From NCBI GenBank assembly GCA_031553215.1, contig JAVBLW010000006.1, positions 368,281 through 432,280 of the forward strand: DNA of 64,000 bases. The letters run 5' to 3'. Under the pieces are notes generated by a model. It ran no database searches, was not told the DNA's origin, and worked only from the letters and a program-made list of their open reading frames with translations. Source of the DNA: JAVBLW01 sp031553215. Lineage in GTDB: Bacteria > Bacillota_I > Bacilli_A > Acholeplasmatales > Anaeroplasmataceae. This document shows, in pieces, positions 45,014 to 52,915 of the stretch (position 1 is its first letter; each line of letters starts with the position of its first letter). A program made the translations under genes and the position numbers.

Positions 45014-45544
45014 TTACTCTCCATTATCTAAATCTATAATTTCTTCTATTTCAATCATTTCAATTTGTTCATTATCTTCATTATCTTCATTATCTTCATT
45101 ATTTTCGTCGTCATTTTCTTCATCTTCTTCGTCATCAAAATATTCTTCAATATTTGTATTTTGAAGAACATTGAATGCAATACACGGTATTATAATTAAG
45201 GACACCAATATCAAATTGAATACTGGTAAATCTTCAGAGAATGTTTCAATACTAATCGAATTCAAATATATTATTAATATAATGCCTATTATAAATACGG
45301 TAATAAAAAATTTTACTTTTATTGAAAATATCTCAATATCTGCATAAAATATATTTTCTATTTCTTCAAGTATTACTCCTATAACTGGTAAGATTATAAA
45401 AAGAACTATAACATAAGTTTTGTACGTAGAGCTTATCATGTAAAGACTTCCAGCAGAACCTATAGCAAACACTATTACACTAAATGCAATTAATACTATA
45501 ATTATGGACATTTTAAATAAATAATAACCATGTCTTTTGCTCAT
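45014..45544 (-). CDS. Four-helix membrane protein with a highly acidic tail
   Basis: A 176-residue protein with four hydrophobic helices (about 12-32, 43-62, 77-95, 106-126) and a 45-residue C-terminal tail made almost only of Asp, Glu and Asn (NED repeats). Unknown function. It is 4 nt upstream of leuS, so it is probably cotranscribed with it; its low-complexity tail is encoded by a 9-bp repeat. An extended -10 (TGTATAAT) lies upstream. Confidence 0.65.
   Translation of the reverse strand: MSKRHGYYLFKMSIIIVLIAFSVIVFAIGSAGSLYMISSTYKTYVIVLFIILPVIGVILEEIENIFYADIEIFSIKVKFFITVFIIGIILIIYLNSISIETFSEDLPVFNLILVSLIIIPCIAFNVLQNTNIEEYFDDEEDEENDDENNEDNEDNEDNEQIEMIEIEEIIDLDNGE
45070..45101. repeat. 9-bp direct repeats, about 3.5 copies, encoding Asn-Glu-Asp
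   Basis: Tandem cattatctt units inside the tail of the membrane protein gene; slippage-prone microsatellite. Confidence 0.75.
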
Positions 45545-45659
45545 TTACACACAAAAACCTCTCATTGTATTCAAATTATATTAATATTTAGATTATACAC
45601 TAAACAACCAAAAATATCAACGTACTACGAGAGCGTAGAAAATCAATTTACATTTTGAA

Positions 45660-45694
45660 TAAAAAAGAACTTCACGAATTAATCATGAAGTTCT
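45660..45694 (-). terminator. Terminator of the uxa operon
   Basis: A 12-bp stem AGAACTTCA[T/C]GA ... with a 5-nt loop, then T6 on the minus strand, just past uxaC. Confidence 0.9.
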
Positions 45695-45700
45695 CCTGTT

Positions 45701-47113
45701 TTAGAATCCAAAGAATTCTTTTGCGTTATTATAACATACATCTTCTACTATTTTACCTAATGTTTCTAATTCAGAAGCAGGATATTGTCCTGATTCAACT
45801 AATTCACCTAACATTTGGCATACTAAACGACGATAGTATTCATGACGTGGATAAGCTAAGAATGAACGTGAGTCAGTTAACATACCTACAGATTGTGACA
45901 ATAGTCCAACTTGCATTAATGTTTCTAAATTTTGTCTCATTCCGTCTTGTTGATCCAAGAACCACCAAGCAGTTCCTACTTGAACTCTACCTTTAACTCC
46001 TTCTTTTTGGAAACATCCAGAAAGAACTGTTAAAGCATAATTATCACGAGGATTTAAGCAGTAAAGAATAGTTTTTGGTAATTCATTAGTTTCATCTAAT
46101 GCACCAAGTAAAGCAGATAATTTTGGCATATATGTAGCATCTTCGATAGCATCATATCCAGTATCTGGACCGATTTTCTTTAACATGCTCTTAGAGTTAT
46201 TTCTAAGTGCACCAATGTGATATTGTTGTGCCCAACCATATTTGTTATATTCTTTACCTAAGAATACTAGTACATACCCTTTATATTTATCTTCTTCAAT
46301 TGAAGTAATAGGTTCGTTCTTCATACCTTTAGCAAAAATTGCATTGGCTTCTTCATAAGTAGCAGAAGCATAATGTACAACGTCTAGTGCATGGTCAGAT
46401 AATTTTGATCCCATTTTATCAAAGAATGCAATACGTTCAGCTAATGCTTTACATAACAATTCTAATGAAGTAATTTCATATCCAACAACTTTCGCTAATT
46501 GATTAACCCAAGTTCCAAACCAATCAAGTTCAACGTTAATAGCTTTATCAGGACGGAAAGCTGGTCTAACACTAGTTTTTAATGTTTTATCAGCATTCAT
46601 TTTTTCATGCCATTCTAATGAATCAACTGGATCATCAGTAGTACAAACAGTTTTAACATTAAATTTATACATCATTTCGCGTGCAGTTAAAGTTTCTAAT
46701 GTTTTATTAGCAGAGTCCCAAATTTTGTCAGCATTTTTAGTATTAATGATATCATCAATTCCAAAATATCTTTGCATTTCAAGGTGTGACCAATGGTATA
46801 ATGGATTTCCTACAAAGTAAGGCATAGATTCAACAAATTGGTTGTATTTCTTGCGGTCATCATCTGGTCCAGAAATAGAATCTTCTTCATATCCTCTAGC
46901 ACGTAATGATCTCCATTTATAATGATCTCCATAACGGTCACCAGCTCCTAGCCAAACTTCAGCTAAGTTTCTGAATTTCTTATTTTCATAAATTTCTTTT
47001 GGTTGCAAATGGCAATGGTAGTCAATGATTGGCATTTTTTCTGCATGATCATGATATAACATTTTTGCAGTTTCAGTTGTTAATAAAAAGTCTTTATCCA
47101 TAAATTTTTTCAT
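45701..47113 (-). CDS. uxaC: Glucuronate isomerase
   Basis: A 470-residue uronate isomerase converting D-glucuronate to fructuronate and D-galacturonate to tagaturonate. MPIIDYHCHLQPKEIYE is the N-terminal metal-binding signature of the amidohydrolase-fold family; TDDPVDSLEWH and the C-terminal DSRSFLAYPRHEYYRR motif follow. The start at 47113 has AGGAG 8 nt upstream. Last gene of uxaB-uxaA-uxaC. Confidence 0.96.
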   Translation of the reverse strand: MKKFMDKDFLLTTETAKMLYHDHAEKMPIIDYHCHLQPKEIYENKKFRNLAEVWLGAGDRYGDHYKWRSLRARGYEEDSISGPDDDRKKYNQFVESMPYFVGNPLYHWSHLEMQRYFGIDDIINTKNADKIWDSANKTLETLTAREMMYKFNVKTVCTTDDPVDSLEWHEKMNADKTLKTSVRPAFRPDKAINVELDWFGTWVNQLAKVVGYEITSLELLCKALAERIAFFDKMGSKLSDHALDVVHYASATYEEANAIFAKGMKNEPITSIEEDKYKGYVLVFLGKEYNKYGWAQQYHIGALRNNSKSMLKKIGPDTGYDAIEDATYMPKLSALLGALDETNELPKTILYCLNPRDNYALTVLSGCFQKEGVKGRVQVGTAWWFLDQQDGMRQNLETLMQVGLLSQSVGMLTDSRSFLAYPRHEYYRRLVCQMLGELVESGQYPASELETLGKIVEDVCYNNAKEFFGF

Positions 47114-47127
47114 GTGCATATCTCCTA

Positions 47128-48606
47128 TTATAATGTAACTCCATCTTTGAAAATAGAAATTTCACGGAAGTTATTTTTTTCATTACATGTTTGTTTTCTT
47201 CCACTTGCTACATCTACAATTAAATCAATAAATTCATCTAATAGTTGATCCATTGATTTTTCACCAACTAAAGCCCCAGCATTGAAGTCCATCCAGTTCT
47301 TCTTGCGAGTTGCTAAATCAGTATTTGTTGCTACTTTAATTGTTGGAATAAATCCACCAAATGGCGTACCACGTCCTGTTGTAAATAATACAATATGGCA
47401 TCCAGCAGTACCTAGAGTTGTTGTAGCTACAAGGTCATTTCCTGGAGTTGATAATAGGTTTAATCCTGGTTTTGTTGAAACCTCACCCATTTTTAAAACG
47501 TCCATAACTTTTGAACTACCAGCTTTTTGTGTACATCCTAATGATTTATCTTCTAAAGTTGTAATTCCACCATTTTTATTTCCTGGAGAAGGATTTTCGT
47601 ATATAACTTGATCATGGCTCTTGAAATAATGTTTGAAATCATTTACTAAGTCTACTACTTTGTCAAAAGTATCTTCATCTTTAGCACGTTCCATAAGAAT
47701 ATGTTCAGCACCAAACATTTCAGGTACTTCTCCTAAAATAGTTGTTCCACCTTTAGTTACAATGTAATCGCTAAAGCGACCAAGTAATGGATTAGCAGTA
47801 ATACCAGACATTCCATCTGAACCACCACATTTTAATCCTACTTTTAAACAGCTAATTGGTTTAGTAACACGTTTGTCATTTTTCATAACATCGTATAATT
47901 CTTTTAGCATTTTGCTTCCAACTTCTACTTCATCTTCAACTTCTTGAATTATTAAGAATTTTACACGATTTTCATCGTATTCTCCCAAAGTTTCTTTAAA
48001 AGCTTTAACTTGATTGTTTTCACATCCAAGTCCTAATACTAAAACACCACCAGCATTTGGATGCTTAGTAATATTTTGTAAGAATTTCTTTGTCATTTCA
48101 TGGTCACCACCCATTTGGCTACAACCAAAAGGATGATTAAATGTGAATACTCCATCAATCATAGATGTATCATTATTGCTTTTAAATTCATCAATAATTA
48201 ACTTAGCTTGACCGCTAACACATCCAACTGTCTGAACTATCCATAATTCATTACGAATACCTACATTACCATTTGCTCTTTCATAAACTTCTACAGTTTT
48301 ATCATATTTTGGAGCAGTAAAGTCAACATAATTAGGAGTGAAATCATAATCAAATGCATCACTTAAATTAGTTTTGATATTATGAACATGAACATGTTCA
48401 CCTTTTTTAATATCAGTAGTAGCATGACCAATAGGACATCCGTATTTCATTATATTTTCATTTTCTTTTATATCTACTAATGCTGCCTTGTGAGCTTGAG
48501 GGATATCATTTAATAATGTAACTCCCTCAATTACTTCACCCTTTTTGAAAGGACGAAGTGTAACCACAACATTGTCATTAGGATTTATGATTATATAATC
48601 ATTCAT
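47128..48606 (-). CDS. uxaA: Altronate dehydratase
   Basis: A 492-residue dehydratase converting altronate to 2-keto-3-deoxygluconate. N-terminal SAF domain (about 1-90, PIGHATTDIKKGEHVHVHNIKT) and a C-terminal core with GCSQMGGDH, GLGCENNQ, KCGGSDGMSG and TTGRGTPFGG. Metal-dependent. Starts 14 nt after uxaB, with AGGTG. Confidence 0.96.
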   Translation of the reverse strand: MNDYIIINPNDNVVVTLRPFKKGEVIEGVTLLNDIPQAHKAALVDIKENENIMKYGCPIGHATTDIKKGEHVHVHNIKTNLSDAFDYDFTPNYVDFTAPKYDKTVEVYERANGNVGIRNELWIVQTVGCVSGQAKLIIDEFKSNNDTSMIDGVFTFNHPFGCSQMGGDHEMTKKFLQNITKHPNAGGVLVLGLGCENNQVKAFKETLGEYDENRVKFLIIQEVEDEVEVGSKMLKELYDVMKNDKRVTKPISCLKVGLKCGGSDGMSGITANPLLGRFSDYIVTKGGTTILGEVPEMFGAEHILMERAKDEDTFDKVVDLVNDFKHYFKSHDQVIYENPSPGNKNGGITTLEDKSLGCTQKAGSSKVMDVLKMGEVSTKPGLNLLSTPGNDLVATTTLGTAGCHIVLFTTGRGTPFGGFIPTIKVATNTDLATRKKNWMDFNAGALVGEKSMDQLLDEFIDLIVDVASGRKQTCNEKNNFREISIFKDGVTL

Positions 48607-48620
48607 TTTAACACCTACAA

Positions 48621-50066
48621 TTAAATCATTTTTAATGCTTCACGCATATTTTTAGTCATGATTTCATATAGGCAATCAGTAACATATGCATTAACACCAG
48701 TAATAGCATTTAAATCTGCTTCCCAATGATCATTCATTCCAAGTACAGCTGTAACTATTTTGTTGCAAGCAGCTTTGCTTCCATCAAAATCAGCCCATAA
48801 TGTTTTGAATAAATCTAAGAAACATTGGTCATCAGCTAATTTAATATCTTCATTACCACGTTTACCTTTATAGAAAGCAATTAACGCTGCTAAACTAAAT
48901 AATGAACGTTTAGGGAAAACATTTAATTCATTTATATTTTGTAATACAGAAGGTAAAATTCTTGTTTTATATTTTGTTACTGAATTTAAAGCAATACTCA
49001 TTAATTCATGACGAACGAATGGATTTAAATAACGTTCTAATACGCTATTTGCAAATGACACCATTTGGTCTCTAGGAATATCAATTGTTGGAACAACTTC
49101 TTCAAATATGAAATCTTTAACAAATTTTCCTAATTGTTCATCTTCGATAGTTTCTCTAACTGTATCTATTCCAGCTAAATATGCAACTGGAACTAAACAA
49201 GTATGAGAACCATTTAATATTTTAACTTTTCTTTCTTTATATGGTTTGATTGAATCAACGAATAATACGTTTAATCCTGCTTTAGGAGCTGGTAATTTAG
49301 CTTCTAATCCTTTTGGACCATCAATTACCCATAAATGGAATATTTCACCAACAACTAAATTATTATCTACATAACCTAATTCTTCAGCGATTTGAGCAGC
49401 TTCATCTCTTGGATAACCTGGAACGATTCTATCAACTAAAGTATTATAGAAACGATTTGCATCAGTAATCCAGTTAATGAATTTTTTGTCCATACCTTTA
49501 ATTTCAGCTAATTTTAATAATACTTCTTTTAAAGTATCTCCATTATGATCAATTAATTCACAAGGAATAATTTCTAATCCTTTTTTTACATCTCCATTGA
49601 AAGCATTATAACGTGCTTCTAATAAAGCCAATAATTTTCCTGGGAAACTAGTTGGTGTTTTTGTGAAATCAGTATCATTTTCATCTAAAGCAATACCAGC
49701 TTCAGTAGTATTACTAATAATGAATTCTAAGTCTTCGCTTTTTGCATAATCTAAATATTTTTGATATTCAGTAAAAGGATTTAATGAATCTCCAATACAT
49801 TTAATAACTTGGTGTTGTTTTACAACTTCTCCATTGTTTAATCCTTGAAGATATAAAGTATACATATTATCTTGATCCGCTAATTCTTTTACACGTCCAA
49901 ATGGCATTGGTTGTACTACTACTACAGATCCATCAAATACATTTTTATTATTCATTTCATCTAAGATCCAATCTACGAATGCACGTAAAAAGTTTCCTTC
50001 ACCGAATTGCATAATTCTAATTTTTTTGTCTTGTTTGCTAACAATTTTTTTGCTTAAATTTTCCAC
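48621..50066 (-). CDS. uxaB: Tagaturonate reductase
   Basis: A 481-residue mannitol-dehydrogenase-family reductase producing altronate from tagaturonate. IMQFGEGNFLRAFVDWILDEMN is the NAD-binding N-terminus; NGSHTCLVPVAYLAG and the core helices follow. The start is GTG at 50066, with GGAGG 8 nt upstream; the longer frame from a TTG lacks a ribosome site. First gene of the uxa operon. KdgK, KdgA and a transporter are not in the window. Confidence 0.94.
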   Translation of the reverse strand: MENLSKKIVSKQDKKIRIMQFGEGNFLRAFVDWILDEMNNKNVFDGSVVVVQPMPFGRVKELADQDNMYTLYLQGLNNGEVVKQHQVIKCIGDSLNPFTEYQKYLDYAKSEDLEFIISNTTEAGIALDENDTDFTKTPTSFPGKLLALLEARYNAFNGDVKKGLEIIPCELIDHNGDTLKEVLLKLAEIKGMDKKFINWITDANRFYNTLVDRIVPGYPRDEAAQIAEELGYVDNNLVVGEIFHLWVIDGPKGLEAKLPAPKAGLNVLFVDSIKPYKERKVKILNGSHTCLVPVAYLAGIDTVRETIEDEQLGKFVKDFIFEEVVPTIDIPRDQMVSFANSVLERYLNPFVRHELMSIALNSVTKYKTRILPSVLQNINELNVFPKRSLFSLAALIAFYKGKRGNEDIKLADDQCFLDLFKTLWADFDGSKAACNKIVTAVLGMNDHWEADLNAITGVNAYVTDCLYEIMTKNMREALKMI

Positions 50067-50116
50067 GTTTTTTTCCTCCGAATAAGATTTCAAAAAAAAT
50101 CTTCATTATCTAATAT

Positions 50117-50145
50117 ATTTTATCACGCTTATTTTTTATAGTCAA
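50117..50145 (-). promoter_or_regulatory. uxaB promoter
   Basis: TTGACT and TAAAAT are 17 nt apart on the minus strand, with TGA before the -10. A short AAGATTT/AAATCTT hairpin lies between it and the ribosome site. Confidence 0.7.
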
Positions 50146-50168
50146 TAAACACACCATTTTTTTTACTC

Positions 50169-51572
50169 TTAAACAGCAATATTTATCCAAACTCGTGAGC
50201 GGAATCTCCACAAGTTTGCTATACACCTAATTACTTGATCTATTATTGTCCCAATCCACGCGCCATATAAACCTAGAGGCGTCATATAACATAACACAAA
50301 AGAAGCAAGCGGTCTTATAATAGCAATTGATATTAACGATGTTGTTGCTGTAAATTTAGTATCTCCTGCTCCTCTTAATATTCCGGTTAATACCCACTGA
50401 ATATTTTGCGGAATACTAGCAATAGCTGCCAAAAGCATTATATTTGCAGCCTGATTCGCCTTATAAGTAGTTTCTGGATTATATAGTGAAATTGCCTGTT
50501 TTCTAAAAATAATCATTAAACTACATACAATAAATGCAGATATAACGCTAATTGTCATACATACCTTAGCATAAACAATAGCTAAGTCCCTCCGCTTTTC
50601 ACCCAATCGATGACCAATGAGTGCAGCTGTACCAATTGAAAAACCATCTGCAATGGTAAAAATTAGCGAATTCATATCATTACATACACCATGTACATAT
50701 TGGGCATCAGTTCCAAGTTGATTTACTATTACACCAAAAAGAATAAATCCAAAGCGCATAAAGCCTTGCTCAAGTAATGCGGCAGGAAAGAAATGAAGGA
50801 ATGTCTTCGTCGTATCTTTATCTTTAGCAAATAATGATTTTATTTTAAATTGCAAAAAATCATCACTTTTCATCACTGCCATGAAACTAATAATACAAGC
50901 AACTGAATTACCAATAACTGTAGCTATTGCTGCACCGGCTATTCCCATCTTAGGAAAACCAAGATTACCATTTATAAATAAATAATTAAATATAACATTT
51001 ACGACATTAGCTACAATATTAGTAATCATACTAATTTTGGTATGTCCAACTGATCTTTGACAAGCATTTACCGTAAGTCTTAAGCCATTAAAAACAAACC
51101 CTGCTGATAAAATGGATAAATAAGTAGTAGCATAATCAATAGAATCTGACTTCGAACCCATTAACACACATATCGGCCTAGCAAAAATAATTATCACTGC
51201 AGAAACAGATAAAGACAAAAAGAGCGAAATCTTTATTCCAAAATGCATAGTAGCATTTGCCTTCGCTCTATCATTTTCACCAAATCTCCTTGACACCATA
51301 GTTGTTATAACAATATTCAAAGCTGTAATAAATGATATTATTAAAAAATAAGGCTGCTTTGTAACTGTTACTGCCGCCGTTGCCGCATTACCAATACCAC
51401 TAACCATTATTCCATCTATCATCACAACAAGACTAACTAAAAAACATTCTAAAACAGCTGGCCATATCAATTTCATAGCTATAGAGGTAACACGAGAAAA
51501 TTTAGGGATATCTCCTTGTTTTTCTTCTTCTTTTACATATCTATTTGTATTAAATAAATTTAATGCAGCCAT
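50169..51572 (-). CDS. MATE family efflux transporter
   Basis: A 467-residue multidrug/metabolite exporter with about 12 helices; ALIGHRLGEKRRDLA and VNACQRSVGHTKISM are family motifs. A 35-residue cytoplasmic N-terminus precedes the first helix. Begins 11 nt after rlmH, so probably cotranscribed. No hairpin terminator found after it. Confidence 0.9.
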   Translation of the reverse strand: MAALNLFNTNRYVKEEEKQGDIPKFSRVTSIAMKLIWPAVLECFLVSLVVMIDGIMVSGIGNAATAAVTVTKQPYFLIISFITALNIVITTMVSRRFGENDRAKANATMHFGIKISLFLSLSVSAVIIIFARPICVLMGSKSDSIDYATTYLSILSAGFVFNGLRLTVNACQRSVGHTKISMITNIVANVVNVIFNYLFINGNLGFPKMGIAGAAIATVIGNSVACIISFMAVMKSDDFLQFKIKSLFAKDKDTTKTFLHFFPAALLEQGFMRFGFILFGVIVNQLGTDAQYVHGVCNDMNSLIFTIADGFSIGTAALIGHRLGEKRRDLAIVYAKVCMTISVISAFIVCSLMIIFRKQAISLYNPETTYKANQAANIMLLAAIASIPQNIQWVLTGILRGAGDTKFTATTSLISIAIIRPLASFVLCYMTPLGLYGAWIGTIIDQVIRCIANLWRFRSRVWINIAV

Positions 51573-51583
51573 TATTTCACCTT

Positions 51584-52063
51584 CTATTTATGGTAAATTT
51601 CATTATTATTTATTTTAAAGCCTCTATATATTTGTTCAAATAGTATTAATTTCATTAATTGATGTGGAAAAGTCATTTTTGAAAAACATAATCTAAAGTC
51701 GGCCCTCTCGATTACTTCACTCGACAATCCAAGTGAACCACCTATTACAAATGAAATATGTGAGGAATGATAATTTTGAATTTCAATAAATTTATTAGCC
51801 AATTCCTCACTACTAAGCATTTTCCCATTTAAATCCAAAACTATACAAAAAGATTTTTGGGGTATTGTATTCAAAATACGATCACCCTCGATTCTTTTTA
51901 TTTCTAGCTCCATTGCACTACTACATTTATCTTTTATCGGCTCATCCACTAATTCAATTTCTTCTACTTGAGTATATCTTGACAGTCTCTTAGAATATTC
52001 CGCAATACCATCTTTGAGATATTTTTCTTTAAGTTTTCCTATACTAATAATAGTTATCTTCAT
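51584..52063 (-). CDS. rlmH: 23S rRNA (pseudouridine1915-N3) methyltransferase RlmH
   Basis: A 159-residue SPOUT methyltransferase acting on helix 69 of 23S rRNA in 70S ribosomes. MKITIISIGKLKEKYLKDGIAEYSKRLSRY, FVIGGSLGLSSEV and the C-terminal EQIYRGFKI motifs are diagnostic. Its start overlaps the walJ stop by 4 nt (ATGA). In Bacillus it lies downstream of yycJ in the wal cluster, as here. Confidence 0.96.
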   Translation of the reverse strand: MKITIISIGKLKEKYLKDGIAEYSKRLSRYTQVEEIELVDEPIKDKCSSAMELEIKRIEGDRILNTIPQKSFCIVLDLNGKMLSSEELANKFIEIQNYHSSHISFVIGGSLGLSSEVIERADFRLCFSKMTFPHQLMKLILFEQIYRGFKINNNEIYHK

Positions 52064-52845
52064 ACTTCTTCTACCTTTGTTGAACTTTGAGATGTATAAA
52101 TAAAATCTATTTCACTTACATCTACCCCAATTGAAGAAAATACTCTCTTGCTAGTTAATTCAATTATTTCATACAAATTGCATTCCTCGGAAATATGAGC
52201 ATAAAAAACACGTTTTGTTCTATTCCCAATTACTTGCGATAATATATATAATGCATCTTCATTTGATAAATGACCATGATTACCTAATATTCTCATTTTG
52301 GTTTGATATGGTCTATCACTATTCATCAAAATTTCTGGATCATGATTACATTCAAAAACATATACATCAGCATTTGATATTGCTTCTAAATGTTTTTGAT
52401 GTACATATCCAGTATCTGTGATATAGACAATTTTTTTATCATTGTGTTCTACAATAAAAGCAACCGGATCACAAGCATCATGGAAAATTGGTATCGTTCT
52501 TATAATTACATCATTTATTTTAAATTCTTCGTCATTTGCTACATATATAACATTAGAACAAGATATTTTATCTTTATACTTTTCCTCTAAATATTGATGT
52601 GTCCTTTTGGTAATGTATAGACCACAACCAAAAAACTTTAAAATTGCGCCCAATCCCGACACATGATCAACATGTTCATGGGTTACTAATATGGCATCAA
52701 TTTTATCATAGTTTATTTTATTTTTTTCTAAGACTTCTAGTAATCTTTTTTTGCTTATCCCTGCATCAATCAGAATTCTTGTATTACCAGCTTCTATATA
52801 TGTACAATTTCCCTTTGAACCACTTGCCAAAACACATATCTTCAT
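52060..52845 (-). CDS. walJ: Metallo-beta-lactamase fold hydrolase WalJ/YycJ
   Basis: A 261-residue MBL-fold protein. KICVLASGSKGNCTYIEAGNTRILIDAG and THEHVDHVSGL metal motif, plus GNHGHLSNEDA near the end. The start at 52845 has GGTGAG upstream. In Bacillus YycJ/WalJ belongs to the walRK cluster and shows DNA exonuclease activity in homologues. Here it heads walJ-rlmH-MATE; walRK and htrA are not present. Terminator of the lipoprotein operon lies upstream. Confidence 0.92.
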   Translation of the reverse strand: MKICVLASGSKGNCTYIEAGNTRILIDAGISKKRLLEVLEKNKINYDKIDAILVTHEHVDHVSGLGAILKFFGCGLYITKRTHQYLEEKYKDKISCSNVIYVANDEEFKINDVIIRTIPIFHDACDPVAFIVEHNDKKIVYITDTGYVHQKHLEAISNADVYVFECNHDPEILMNSDRPYQTKMRILGNHGHLSNEDALYILSQVIGNRTKRVFYAHISEECNLYEIIELTSKRVFSSIGVDVSEIDFIYTSQSSTKVEEV

Positions 52846-52880
52846 ATTCTCACCACTTCGACAATTATAGCATAAATAAT

Positions 52881-52909
52881 TAAAAAATACACCTATTTGC
52901 ATAGGTGTA
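52881..52909 (-). terminator. Terminator of the giant lipoprotein operon
   Basis: Stem TACACCTA / TAGGTGTA with a 6-nt loop and T6 on the minus strand. Confidence 0.9.
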
Positions 52910-52915
52910 AATTTA

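Noticed and set aside
45545..45660. T-box or other riboswitch in front of the leuS unit
   Set aside because: Only a short CTACG/CGTAG hairpin without a T-run; no T-box sequence or room for a specifier stem.
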